Translations under genes and position numbers: made by a program
Part shown: positions 17,208-26,099 of the stretch, piece after piece
Position numbering within the stretch: the stretch's first letter is position 1
Layout of the letters: every line of letters begins with the position of its first letter
Notes under the pieces: model-generated
What the model saw: the letters and a program-made list of their open reading frames with translations, nothing else
Told to the model about the DNA's origin: nothing
Database searches by the model: none
Source: JAJPKK01 sp963781195
GTDB taxonomy: Bacteria > Pseudomonadota > Alphaproteobacteria > Rhizobiales > Xanthobacteraceae
NCBI GenBank assembly: GCA_963781195.1
Contig: CAWAEZ010000008.1
Coordinates: 124,001 to 188,000 of the forward strand
Direction: 5' to 3'
DNA: 64,000 nucleotides

Positions 17208-17732
17208 ATGCCTTATGCGATGTCGCAGGCCGCTCTTCCCGTTTTCGAGATCGGCCTCAACGCGCTGTCCGCTGTTCTCGACAAGGCCGCGGCCTTCGCG
17301 GCCGCCAAGAAGATCGACCCATCCGTGCTTCTGCAGTCGCGACTTGCTCCGGACATGTTTCCGCTGAGCCGTCAGGTGCAGACGGTATGCGATGGGGCGA
17401 AGAACGGGACATCCCGTCTCGCCGGAGTCGAAGCGCCGCGCTTCGAGGACAACGAGGTGACGATCGACGAGCTCAAGGCCCGCATCTCCAAGACGCTCGC
17501 CTACCTCAAGACGATCGATCCCAAGGCGATCGACGCGGCGGCCGCGCGCGAGATCACGTTCCCGCTGGGGCCGGTCAAAAAAGGACACATGAAGGGTAAC
17601 GACTATCTCACCCATTTCATGCTGCCGAACTTCTTTTTTCACCTCACGGCGGCCTACACGATCCTGCGCCACCTCGGCGTCGATGTCGGCAAGCAGGATT
17701 TCCTCGGCGGCATCCCGATCAAAATCGCCTGA
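17208..17732 (+). CDS. DUF1993 family protein
   Basis: This 174-residue all-helical protein has the DUF1993 features: FEIGLNALSAVLDKAAAFAAAKKIDPSVLLQSRLAPDMFPL near the N-terminus, AGVEAPRFEDNEVTIDELKARI in the middle, and LTHFMLPNFFFHLTAAYTILRHLGVDVGKQDFLGG at the end. The fold resembles DinB-like four-helix bundles. The function is not known. ATG at 17208 is preceded by AGGA. Confidence 0.9.
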   Translation: MPYAMSQAALPVFEIGLNALSAVLDKAAAFAAAKKIDPSVLLQSRLAPDMFPLSRQVQTVCDGAKNGTSRLAGVEAPRFEDNEVTIDELKARISKTLAYLKTIDPKAIDAAAAREITFPLGPVKKGHMKGNDYLTHFMLPNFFFHLTAAYTILRHLGVDVGKQDFLGGIPIKIA

Positions 17733-17863
17733 GGCGGCGAAGTCGCGCGGCCTGAATGGGCTATCCCGGTTGACCGACGTCATTGGCGGGCTTGTTCCGG
17801 CGATTGCGTGGGGCGGACTGGCAGCCAAAGGCCCACGGCGCCGCTGTTGTGCCTTGACATCGG

Positions 17864-17886
17864 GTGGCCGGGACAGGCCCGGCCAC
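17864..17886. repeat. perfect intergenic hairpin between convergent genes
   Basis: Nine-base arms, GTGGCCGGG and CCCGGCCAC, surround ACAGG. The element resembles an abundant GGCCGGG palindrome of Bradyrhizobiaceae and may end transcription from both sides, though it has no T-tract. Confidence 0.6.
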
Positions 17887-17922
17887 GACGTTTCTGTGAG
17901 ATAGGCGCGCGAGAAAGCGCGC

Positions 17923-19083
17923 TCAGTTCACCGGCACCGTCTTCATGCCCTTGAAGACGAACTTCTGGATACGTTTGCCGTCCTGCACCTCGGTGACGTA
18001 GAGGTTGCCTTTGCTGTCCACGTTCATGTGGTGCATGACGTAGAATTCTCCGGGCGCGACGCCGTTGCGTCCGAACGAATCGAGTGGGGTCAGGGTGGCG
18101 CGGTCGAGGATCCAGAGCCGCGCCGGGCTGCGGCTCGCGACGTAGAGAAACTTCTGTTCGGGATCGGGCGAGAATGCGGTGCTCGCCACCGTCTGGCCGT
18201 TTCCGCAATGCGGCGCTTCGCAGTAGCGGTCGATGAACCTCTGCATCACGAATTTGCCGTCCAGGGTGAACACCTGCACCCGTTTGCCGCCGCGGTCGGA
18301 CACATAGACGAGCCCGTCGTTCGACACCCGCGCCGCGTGGACCGGCTGCTCGAACTGCAGCGGGCCGGGACCGGTCTCCTCCTTGGCCGGGATGCGCTGG
18401 TCTTCCGGCACCTTGGGCTTGGCGGCCACGGTGTCGAGCGGCGGATTGCCGAACGCGCCCCACATCCGTTTGAACGCCCCGGTGTCGGCGTCGAACACGA
18501 TGACGCGCCGGTTGCCGTAGCCGTCGGCCACGAACAGCTCGTTGGTCGGCGTATAGACGAAGGTGTCCGCCGCCTGATTTACATTCGCCGTGTCGGTGTT
18601 CCCCTTGCTCTGGCCCTTGTGGCCGATCTGCATGACGAACTTGCCGTCCTTGGTGAACTTGAGCAGGTGATGGTCGGTTTTGCCGTTGCCGCCCAGCCAG
18701 ACAAAGCCTTTGGGGTCGACATAGATGCCGTGCTCGGTCTCCGGCCAGTCATAGCCTTCGCCGGGGCCGCCCCAGCCCTGGACGAAATTTCCGGCCTCGT
18801 CGAATTCCAGCACCGGCGGGGCCGCCATGGCCTTCTGGTCCGCCCGAACCGTGGTCGGCCGCTGCAGGATCCAGGCGTGGCCGCGGTCGTCGATCGACAC
18901 GCTCGACACCTGGCCCCAAACATATTTGCGCGGCAGGTTCGGCCACGTGGGGTCCGGCTCGAAAACCGGGACCTCGCGCGTCTGCGCAGCCGCGGTCTGG
19001 GCGACGGCGCGATCGCAGAGACCGGCCGGGCCGAGCGCAAGGAGCGCGACGGCCGCGACCGCGCAACGGGTGACTGCATCCAT
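17923..19083 (-). CDS. exported NHL-repeat six-bladed beta-propeller protein
   Basis: This 386-residue periplasmic protein has a signal peptide (to AVAQ) and repeated NHL-type blades, for example LEFDEAGNFVQGWGGPGEG, LFVADGYGNRRVIVFDADTG, LVYVSDRGGKRVQVFTLDGKFV and LYVTEVQDGKRIQKFVFKG. The arrangement is like peptidyl-alpha-hydroxyglycine amidating lyases, but a catalytic role cannot be claimed. CGGAGG precedes the start. It is transcribed away from the Zn peptidase gene. A tandem repeat array lies in the shared upstream region. Confidence 0.87.
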   Translation of the reverse strand: MDAVTRCAVAAVALLALGPAGLCDRAVAQTAAAQTREVPVFEPDPTWPNLPRKYVWGQVSSVSIDDRGHAWILQRPTTVRADQKAMAAPPVLEFDEAGNFVQGWGGPGEGYDWPETEHGIYVDPKGFVWLGGNGKTDHHLLKFTKDGKFVMQIGHKGQSKGNTDTANVNQAADTFVYTPTNELFVADGYGNRRVIVFDADTGAFKRMWGAFGNPPLDTVAAKPKVPEDQRIPAKEETGPGPLQFEQPVHAARVSNDGLVYVSDRGGKRVQVFTLDGKFVMQRFIDRYCEAPHCGNGQTVASTAFSPDPEQKFLYVASRSPARLWILDRATLTPLDSFGRNGVAPGEFYVMHHMNVDSKGNLYVTEVQDGKRIQKFVFKGMKTVPVN

Positions 19084-19441
19084 GGCATCCTCCGGAAGAG
19101 TGATTATGTTGGTCTTGATGGCCGCGCGGGTCGGCTCGCCGGCAGCCTGACCCTAGCGCGAAAGGCGCTGCCGCGAAATCCGGTTCGGAGCTCCGTGAAA
19201 CGCATCGACATGGCGACGTGTCGGTGTGATCACATTCGTGCGGGATCTGCATCGGAGGTCCCCACGTGTTGCTCCCACGTGTTGCTCCCACGTGTTGCTC
19301 CCACGTGTTCCTCCCACGTGTTACCCCGACGTGTTGCCTTGGGGCAGGGTGGCTGCGATGATGACGCTGCCCCATTTGTTTCTTTCGCAGTTGCGAAACC
19401 TTTCGCGGGTCTCCACGTTATGGGCCGAAAACGGATTTTCC
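19084..19441. other. divergent intergenic region carrying a 13-bp repeat array
   Basis: These 358 bases separate the NHL-propeller gene (minus) and the Zn-peptidase gene (plus). Apart from the six-unit array at 19261-19338, I see no recognisable promoter or RNA. Confidence 0.5.
19261..19338. repeat. 13-bp tandem repeat, 6 units, each with an ACGTG core
   Basis: Six consecutive 13-base units follow CCCACGTGTTGCT. The first three are identical, the next two carry one or a few substitutions, and the last has CGACGTG. The first five contain the palindrome CACGTG. The 13-base period would shift frames, and the array is outside the genes, about 100 bases upstream of the Zn-peptidase start. Confidence 0.9.
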
Positions 19442-20557
19442 ATGAAGCTCTTCCAATGCCAGAATTGCGGCCAGCCGCTTTACTTCGAGAATACGCGCTG
19501 CGAGAGCTGTGGGCTTCCGCTCGGCTACCTGCCTGAACGCGAGACCATCACGGCGCTGCGCGCCGACGGCGATGCGTGGACGGTGCTGGCTCCGCCCGGC
19601 GGACGATACCGCTATTGCGCCAATGAGGTGCACGGGGTCTGCAACTGGCTGGTGCCGGCGGAAAGCACCGAACCCTATTGCCAAGCCTGTCGGCACAACC
19701 GCACCATCCCCGACCTGACGCTGCCCGACAATCGTCTCCATTGGCGCATGCTGGAGTCCGCCAAGCATCGCCTGTTCTACACGCTGCTCAAGCTCCGCCT
19801 GCCGCTCGTGACCAAGGCCGAGGACCCCAACGGCCTCGCGTTCGATTTCCTCGCCGATGGCGCCGCGCCAGTGCTCACGGGTCACGAGAACGGGCTGATC
19901 ACGATCAATCTCGCCGAGGCCGACGATGCCGAACGGGAGCGCCGCCGGCACCAGATGGGGGAGCCCTACCGGACCCTGCTCGGGCACTTCCGCCACGAGG
20001 TTGCGCACTATTATTGGGACCGCCTCGTCCCGAATTCACCGAATCTCGAGCACTTCCGCGAGCTGTTCGGCGACGAACGACGCGATTACGGCGCGGCGCT
20101 GCAGGAGTACTACGCGAAGGGAGCGCCTGCCGACTGGCCGGAGCACTTCGTCTCGGCCTATGCGAGTTCCCACCCGTGGGAAGATTTCGCCGAGACCTGG
20201 GCGCACTATTTCCATATGGTGGACACCCTCGAGACCGCGGGCGCGTTCGGCATGGTCGTGAAGCCGAAACTGGCGCAGGCCCAGGGCGTGTCGGCCAAGA
20301 TCGACTTCGATCCCCACAACAGCGATATGACCCGGCTGATCGACGTCTGGCTGCCGCTCACCTTCGCGGTGAATTCGATCAACCGCAGCATGGGCCAGCA
20401 CGACCTTTATCCTTTCGTGCTGAGCCCCCCGGCGATCGCGAAGCTCGCCTTCGTGCACGATTGCATCCGCACGCAGTCGGGATTGGGGACCCAGCCCGAC
20501 AGCGGCCTCCTGGCGATGATCGCGGGCCTGCGCCAGCGGGCGATGGCCAATCGGTGA
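19442..20557 (+). CDS. zinc-ribbon putative zinc-binding metallopeptidase
   Basis: This 371-residue protein combines an N-terminal zinc ribbon (CQNCG and CESCG, then YCANEVHGVCNW and YCQACR) with a zincin-like peptidase domain. The HExxH motif is HEVAH at residues 185-189, within HFRHEVAHYYWDRLV. A downstream Glu/His-rich segment, HPWEDFAETWAHYFH, probably supplies the third ligand. It corresponds to the uncharacterised putative zinc-binding metallopeptidase family (zinc-ribbon plus peptidase, about 350-370 aa). Substrates are unknown. ATG at 19442 begins directly with the ribbon; the ribosome-binding site is weak. Confidence 0.9.
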   Translation: MKLFQCQNCGQPLYFENTRCESCGLPLGYLPERETITALRADGDAWTVLAPPGGRYRYCANEVHGVCNWLVPAESTEPYCQACRHNRTIPDLTLPDNRLHWRMLESAKHRLFYTLLKLRLPLVTKAEDPNGLAFDFLADGAAPVLTGHENGLITINLAEADDAERERRRHQMGEPYRTLLGHFRHEVAHYYWDRLVPNSPNLEHFRELFGDERRDYGAALQEYYAKGAPADWPEHFVSAYASSHPWEDFAETWAHYFHMVDTLETAGAFGMVVKPKLAQAQGVSAKIDFDPHNSDMTRLIDVWLPLTFAVNSINRSMGQHDLYPFVLSPPAIAKLAFVHDCIRTQSGLGTQPDSGLLAMIAGLRQRAMANR

Positions 20558-20572
20558 GGCGAGCCGCGGCGG

Positions 20573-20902
20573 TCACCGCGGCTCCGAAGGAGCCGGAAGC
20601 GGGGCGCAATTGATCCGGCCGACCGGTGCGCAATCCTGATCTGCCGGTCGTTGGATCATGTTGTCGGCGATCCAGATGCCGCACCAGACCATGACCGCGA
20701 GCACCAGGAAGGCGGCGGCGTTCATGCGCATACGGAGCCGATAATCGTCTTCTTCGGGAAGGCGGGAAAACCGGCTCAGGTCCGGGACCGGAGAGCGCGC
20801 GATCTGCCGGAGGTGTTCGCCGCGAGCGCGCGCCCGAGGCCGGAACGGCAGCACCCGACCGGTCTCCTCGGATCGCTGCGGCGCATGAGGCGTGACGGTC
20901 AT
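20573..20902 (-). CDS. small single-pass membrane protein
   Basis: The product is 109 residues: an Arg-rich cytoplasmic part with the motif GRVLPFRPRARAR, one membrane helix (AAAFLVLAVMVWCGIWIADNMI) and a short Cys-containing tail. The motif recurs in small alphaproteobacterial membrane proteins of unknown role. The start is uncertain. ATG at 20902 has AGGA nine bases upstream. A GTG at 20947 would overlap the RND stop codon in a GTGA arrangement and add 15 residues. Either way the gene follows the RND pump directly and is probably cotranscribed. Confidence 0.65.
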   Translation of the reverse strand: MTVTPHAPQRSEETGRVLPFRPRARARGEHLRQIARSPVPDLSRFSRLPEEDDYRLRMRMNAAAFLVLAVMVWCGIWIADNMIQRPADQDCAPVGRINCAPLPAPSEPR

Positions 20903-20943
20903 TTCGTGCTGTCCTGGCTGGCATCCGGACTTCGGGGCGCTGT

Positions 20944-23900
20944 TCACTCCGCGGCGATGATTTCGGTGCCTTCAAGCGCGGGAACCGGCGTTTCGGTTCG
21001 TCGCGCCTCCAGCCATGCCTGCAGCCGCGAAAGATAGAGATAGACGACCGGCGTGGTGTAGAGGGTGAGCAACTGGCTCAACGCAAGACCGCCCACCATC
21101 GAATAGCCGAGCGGCCGGCGAAGCTCGGAACCGGTGCCGTTGCCGAACATCATCGGCAATCCGGCGAGGAGGGCTGCAGCGGTGGTCATCAGGATCGGCC
21201 GGAATCGCAATAGGCAGGCTTCGCGGATCGCCTGTGCGGGCGGCATCCCGCGGTCGCGTTCGGCTACGATGGCGAAGTCGACCATCATAATTCCGTTCTT
21301 CTTGACGATGCCGATGAGCAGGATGATGCCGATGATGCCGATGACCGAAAGGTCCATGTGGCCGAGATTGAGCGCAAGCAGCGCCCCGATGCCGGCCGAC
21401 GGCAACGTCGAGAGAATGGTCAGCGGATGGATGAAGCTCTCGTAGAGCATGCCGAGGATGATGTAGACGACGACGAGGGCGGCGGCGATCAGCGCCGGCT
21501 CGCTCGACAAGGACGACTGGAAGGCCTGGGCGTTGCCCTGGAAAGTGCCCAGCACGGAGTTGGGCATGCCGATCTCGGCGGCCGCCTTGTCGATGGCGTC
21601 GACGGCTTCGCCGAGCGCGGCGCCCGCAGCGAGGTTGAAGGTCAGCGTCGCCGCCGGGAACTGGCCCTGGTGATTAATGGAGAGCGGGCCGATCTTGTAG
21701 GAATTGACGTCGACCAGTGCGCTGAGCGGCACCGCGGCACCAGTGAGGGGTGATTTGATGTAGATGCGTTCGAGCGATTCCAGCGAGCTCTGCAGGTGCG
21801 GCAGGATCTCCTCGATGATCCAATAGGTATTGAGCTGCGTGAAATACTGGGTGATCTGGCGCTGCCCATAGGCGTCGTTGAGCGTATCGTCGATCGCCTG
21901 CGCCGAAATCCCGAACCGCGAGGCCTGGTCGCGATTGATCGTGACTTTGAGCTGGGGCGCGCTGGAGAGCAGGTCGGTGCCGACGTCCACGACCTGCGGC
22001 AGCGCCCTCATTTTGATCAGCATCTTGCCGGCCCATTCATTGAGTTCGGCGATGTTGGGGTCCTGCAACGTGTATTGGAATGCCGCCCGCGCGATCCGAC
22101 CGCCGACCGTGATGTCCTGCGCCGGCTGCAGGTAGGCGGTGACGCCGGTGATTTTCGCAAGCCGTGGCCGCAGCCGATCGATGATCTGCGAAGCGTCGAG
22201 ATCACGCTCCTCGCGCGGCTTGAGCACCACCGAGAAGCGCCCGGTGTTGGTGGTTTGGGCGCCGAAGGTCGAGCCGATCTGCGAGGCGACCCCGGCGATG
22301 CCGGGGTCGGCGAGCAGGACTTCGTCGATCTCATGCTGCAGCCGCATCATCTCCTGGGGCGAGATGTCCTGAGAGCCCTCCGATATGCCGTTGATCAGTC
22401 CGATATCCTGGATCGGGAAAAATCCCTTCGGCATGTAAACCATCATCACGCCGGTAACCGCCATCGTGATGAAGAACACCGCGAGGGTGATGCGCTGGTG
22501 GCGCAGAGCCACGTCGAGAGTGCGCCGGTAGAACGACAGCATGGCGTCGAAAACGTTTTCGATCGCCCGGTACACCGCGCCGTGCTCGTGCGTCTCCGGC
22601 CGCATGAAACGCGCGGCGAGCATCGGTGCGAGGGTGAGCGAGACCACGGCCGAGACTGCGATCGAGGCGGTGACGGTCAACGCGAATTCACGGAACAGAC
22701 GCCCGATGATGCCGCCCATCAGAAGAAGGGGGATGAACACGGCGATCAGCGAGAAACTGATCGAAAGCACGGTGAAACCGATCTCGCTCGAGCCTTTGAG
22801 CGCGGCGTCCAGCGGCGTCGCGCCATCCTCGATGTGGCGGTGGATGTTCTCCACCACGACGATGGCGTCGTCGACGACGAACCCGACCGAGATGGTCAGC
22901 GCCATCAGCGACAAATTGTCGAGGCTGAAGCCGAGCAGATACATCATCGCGAATGAGCCGAGCAGTGCCAGCGGGACGGTGACGCCGGGAATGAGGGTCG
23001 CCCAGAAGTTTCGCAGGAACAGTAAGATGACGAGGATCACCAGGACGATGGTCAGGACCAGGGTGAATTCGACGTCTTCCACCGAAGCGCGGATCGTGGT
23101 CGTGCGGTCCTGCAGGATCGAGACGTCGATCGCCGGTGGAATGTTGGTGGTGAGGCGCGGCAGCGCCGCCTTGATCTGGTCGACGGTCTCGATGACGTTG
23201 GCGCCCGGCTGCTTGTAGACGATCAGCAGAATGCCGGGGTTGCCGTTCTGGTACGCCGCCACGGTGCGGTCGGAGGCACCGGGGACGGCCTGGCCGACGT
23301 CGCGGACCCTGATGGGTCCGCCGTTGCGGTAGGCGATGACGATGTCGTTGAACGGTTCGGAATCGATGATCTGATCGTTGGCAGCGATGGTGAAACTCAC
23401 CGTGTCCGTGTTGACGGTGCCTTTGGCCGCGATGGTGGTCGAGTTGACCAGGGTGGCGCGGACATCTTCCAAGGTCAGGCCGGTCGAGGCGAGCTTCGCC
23501 GGGTCCAGTTGGACGCGGATCGCCGGGTGCTGCTCGCCTCCGATATTGACCTGGGCAACTCCATGGACCTGAGAAATCTGTTGAGCGATGAAATTGTCGG
23601 CATAGTCGTTGACAGTGGTGAGGGGCAGCGTGTCGGAGCGCGCAGCCAGTATCATGATCGGCGAGTCGGCCGGGTTGATCTTCTTGTAGCTCGGCGGTTG
23701 CGTCATTTGCTGCGGCAACGTTTTGCCGGCGACCGTGATCGCCGCCTGGACGTCCTGGCCGGCGGAATCGATGTTCCGGTTGAGTTCGAACTGAATCGTG
23801 ATCGAGGTGGCATTGAGCGCGCTCACCGAAGTTAATTGGGTGACGCCGGGGATCTGGCCGAATTGACGCTCGAGCGGGGCGGCAACGGAAGCGGCCATCG

Positions 23901-24072
23901 TCTCGGCACTGGCGCCTTGGAGCGTCGCGTTCACCGATATGGTCGGAAAGTCGACCTGCGGCAGCGGCGCGACCGGCAGGAACGGCACGGCGACGAGGCC
24001 GAGGAATCCGATCGCAGCCATCAGCAGCGAGGTGGCAACCGGGCGATGGATGAACGGCTCGGAGATGTTCAT
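20944..24072 (-). CDS. RND multidrug efflux transporter, MdtB/MdtC-like
   Basis: This 1042-residue inner-membrane proton-driven exporter of the hydrophobe/amphiphile efflux group is full length. The start MNISEPFIHRPVATSLLMAA, the first periplasmic loop LPQVDFPTISVNATLQGASAETM and the helix-4 proton relay GFVVDDAIVVVENIHRH (two Asp) are diagnostic, and the second half contains GIVKKNGIMMVDFAI. Normally such a pump is encoded after a membrane-fusion adaptor and often beside a second RND subunit. Here neither flanking gene is an adaptor or outer-membrane channel, so it must borrow one. The ribosome-binding site before ATG 24072 is weak. Confidence 0.96.
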   Translation of the reverse strand: MNISEPFIHRPVATSLLMAAIGFLGLVAVPFLPVAPLPQVDFPTISVNATLQGASAETMAASVAAPLERQFGQIPGVTQLTSVSALNATSITIQFELNRNIDSAGQDVQAAITVAGKTLPQQMTQPPSYKKINPADSPIMILAARSDTLPLTTVNDYADNFIAQQISQVHGVAQVNIGGEQHPAIRVQLDPAKLASTGLTLEDVRATLVNSTTIAAKGTVNTDTVSFTIAANDQIIDSEPFNDIVIAYRNGGPIRVRDVGQAVPGASDRTVAAYQNGNPGILLIVYKQPGANVIETVDQIKAALPRLTTNIPPAIDVSILQDRTTTIRASVEDVEFTLVLTIVLVILVILLFLRNFWATLIPGVTVPLALLGSFAMMYLLGFSLDNLSLMALTISVGFVVDDAIVVVENIHRHIEDGATPLDAALKGSSEIGFTVLSISFSLIAVFIPLLLMGGIIGRLFREFALTVTASIAVSAVVSLTLAPMLAARFMRPETHEHGAVYRAIENVFDAMLSFYRRTLDVALRHQRITLAVFFITMAVTGVMMVYMPKGFFPIQDIGLINGISEGSQDISPQEMMRLQHEIDEVLLADPGIAGVASQIGSTFGAQTTNTGRFSVVLKPREERDLDASQIIDRLRPRLAKITGVTAYLQPAQDITVGGRIARAAFQYTLQDPNIAELNEWAGKMLIKMRALPQVVDVGTDLLSSAPQLKVTINRDQASRFGISAQAIDDTLNDAYGQRQITQYFTQLNTYWIIEEILPHLQSSLESLERIYIKSPLTGAAVPLSALVDVNSYKIGPLSINHQGQFPAATLTFNLAAGAALGEAVDAIDKAAAEIGMPNSVLGTFQGNAQAFQSSLSSEPALIAAALVVVYIILGMLYESFIHPLTILSTLPSAGIGALLALNLGHMDLSVIGIIGIILLIGIVKKNGIMMVDFAIVAERDRGMPPAQAIREACLLRFRPILMTTAAALLAGLPMMFGNGTGSELRRPLGYSMVGGLALSQLLTLYTTPVVYLYLSRLQAWLEARRTETPVPALEGTEIIAAE

Positions 24073-24581
24073 GCCGACGGCCTGTTCGCACGGCGCGATT
24101 TCGCCCGAGCGCCCGCCGACATTTGCCGCCGCGCCCTGCGTCTGAGAACGGTGATTAATATGTCCGCGGTGGCCTTTGCCATGCTTTTCGCTCTGCTGAA
24201 TTCAGCCCGAAACCCCGAACGGGATCGCGAACGTGCAAGGATATGGCGTCGCCGCACGCATAGGCCGGTCGCTTCCAGGTCAGCCGCATCGCCGCGGCGC
24301 TCACCGGAAAAGACCTTTAAAAAAGGCCCACAATGAAAGGACAGGATGCAGTGAGCGTTGCCGCCGGGCGTCATCCCCGGCACATCAATCCTCGTCGGCT
24401 CGCTCCCACCGTCGAATGTAACGGGACGAGAAAGGCCGGCAAGTTAAATTTCGAATATGCCTGAAGCTGAAAAAGGAGTTTATGTGGAGTTTATATCGTG
24501 TCGCGTTGTATTAATGGATTTTTGACGCGGGTTGGCGGAGTTCATTAATCGGCTCCGCTTCGCCGGCATCGCGCATTCGAG
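24073..24581. other. 500-base intergenic region with an AT-rich patch
   Basis: This region lies between the RND and MFS genes, both on the minus strand. It holds CCTTTAAAAAAGG near 24313 and an AT-rich stretch at about 24440-24530 that contrasts with the surrounding GC-rich DNA. A ten-codon ORF with a strong ribosome-binding site sits inside the AT-rich patch. No protein family is seen. Confidence 0.5.
24482..24514 (+). other. possible ten-codon ORF with strong ribosome-binding site
   Basis: ATG at 24482 follows AAGGAG at ideal spacing and encodes MWSLYRVALY before TAA. The following gene runs on the opposite strand, so a leader role is not supported. It could be a remnant or chance. Confidence 0.2.
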
Positions 24582-25892
24582 TCATTCGGCGGCGACCGGC
24601 TCAGGCGGCCGCAGATCATTCGAAGAGTCCGCGGACTCGCGCGACGCTTTCGTCTCCGGCATCAACGTCGCAAAGAACCCCAGTGCGGCGAGCGCGATCG
24701 CTGCCAGGAACAGAAACCCGGTGGCATAACCGAACCATTGCACCACGAAGCCCGACGTGAAATTGCTCAGTCCGGCGCCGATGCCGACGCACAGCGCGAC
24801 CAGGCCCTGGGCGAGATTGAAGCGGCCGGTGCCGTGCATCAGGTCGGATGCGATCAGGATCGCGATGACGCCGAAGATGCCCGCCGCCACCCCGTCGAGA
24901 AGCTGGATTCCGACGATCCCGAACGGATTGGTGGTGAAGGTGAAAAGCAGCCCGCGCAGCGGCAGGACCGCCAGAGCGACGAGGAAGATGGTCTTGCGGC
25001 CGTAGCCGGCACTCGTCGCCCGGCCGACGCCCCACGCCACGCCGATCATGACGAACTGCGCGGTGATGATACAGGCGGACAACGTGATCGCATCGGAGCC
25101 GGGATGGGTGTTCGCCAGTACCTGTCCGGCCATCGGCAGCATCGCCGCGTTGCCGAAGTGGAACAGAATGACGGAGAAGAGGAAAATGACGAGGTCGCGC
25201 CGCTTCAGCAGGTCCCGGAACGGGATCGGCGTGCGGGCCTCTTCCGCGCCCTCGTCGCCGCGTGCGGCCTCGTGGTCGATCTCGCCCGGATCGATGCGGG
25301 TCACGACCACCGCGCTGGCGACGGCGAAGGCGCAGACGAGATAGAATATCCATTGGTAGCCGAGGTATTGGCCAAGTCCGCCGGCGAGAGCGGCAGCGAC
25401 GAAATTGCCGCCGTGGTTGAAGCTCTCGTTGCGGCTGATCCGCGCATCGAGTCTGCGTCGCTTGACGAGGCCGAGACTGAGCGCGGCGATGACGGGAGGA
25501 ATCACCGCAGAGGCGGCGCCGAGCATCAACTGGGCACCGATCACGACCATGAATTTCGGATTGAGGACGATCAGCAGGCACCCGGCGGCGACCAGCAGAC
25601 CGGAGACGGCCACGAGGAGACGCTTGATCCGGAGATTGTCGACGAGGAGGCCGGCGGGAATCTGGCACAGCGCGGCGGCGACGCTGGACGCCGCCATCGC
25701 TATTCCGATGTCGCCGGGCTGCCAGTTCAAGCCGCCCTTGAGGAATACGGATAGATAGGGACCGACGCCGTCGCGCACGTCGGCCATCAGAAAGTTGATG
25801 CCGTCGAGCCCGTGCAGCGAGCGTGCCGACGGTGCCCCGCCGCGTGGGTCGTTCATGCCGGAATTCTGGACCGGTGGTTTTCCATTGAGCAA
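24582..25892 (-). CDS. major facilitator superfamily transporter
   Basis: This roughly 436-residue MFS permease has 12 predicted helices. N-terminal landmarks are LDGINFLMADVRDGVGPYLSVFL and the loop 2-3 region GLLVDNLRIKRLL. The long central loop is charged (IDHEAARGDEGAEEARTP), then TSAGYGRKTIFLVALAVLP opens the second half. I chose TTG at 25892, which has AGGAGG eight bases upstream. The first ATG of the conserved part is 25856, with a poor ribosome-binding site. The substrate cannot be deduced; the family resembles uncharacterised drug or metabolite exporters. Confidence 0.9.
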   Translation of the reverse strand: MLNGKPPVQNSGMNDPRGGAPSARSLHGLDGINFLMADVRDGVGPYLSVFLKGGLNWQPGDIGIAMAASSVAAALCQIPAGLLVDNLRIKRLLVAVSGLLVAAGCLLIVLNPKFMVVIGAQLMLGAASAVIPPVIAALSLGLVKRRRLDARISRNESFNHGGNFVAAALAGGLGQYLGYQWIFYLVCAFAVASAVVVTRIDPGEIDHEAARGDEGAEEARTPIPFRDLLKRRDLVIFLFSVILFHFGNAAMLPMAGQVLANTHPGSDAITLSACIITAQFVMIGVAWGVGRATSAGYGRKTIFLVALAVLPLRGLLFTFTTNPFGIVGIQLLDGVAAGIFGVIAILIASDLMHGTGRFNLAQGLVALCVGIGAGLSNFTSGFVVQWFGYATGFLFLAAIALAALGFFATLMPETKASRESADSSNDLRPPEPVAAE

Positions 25893-26099
25893 ACGACCGT
25901 CCTCCTGACGTCGCCGGGCGGAAGGCGCAACGGGCGGATCGATCGATGGTTCCACTGGCACACTTAGGACCGTACTTTGTGATCGACAGCGCCGAGCGAC
26001 AACTCCGAGCGGCGACAAAGAGGCGGAAAGAGGCTCCCTCGCCTTGCGCCGATGCCGAGGGATCGTCGTCCGCGAACCGTTTCCCGCCTCAGTCAGCCG

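Noticed and set aside
19261..19338. CRISPR-like array
   Set aside because: The units are contiguous 13-mers without spacers and no cas genes are present, so this is a simple tandem repeat.
24307..24325. CCTTTAAAAAAGG as a terminator of the MFS gene
   Set aside because: The stem is short and AT-only apart from its outer GG/CC, and it lies hundreds of bases from the MFS stop.
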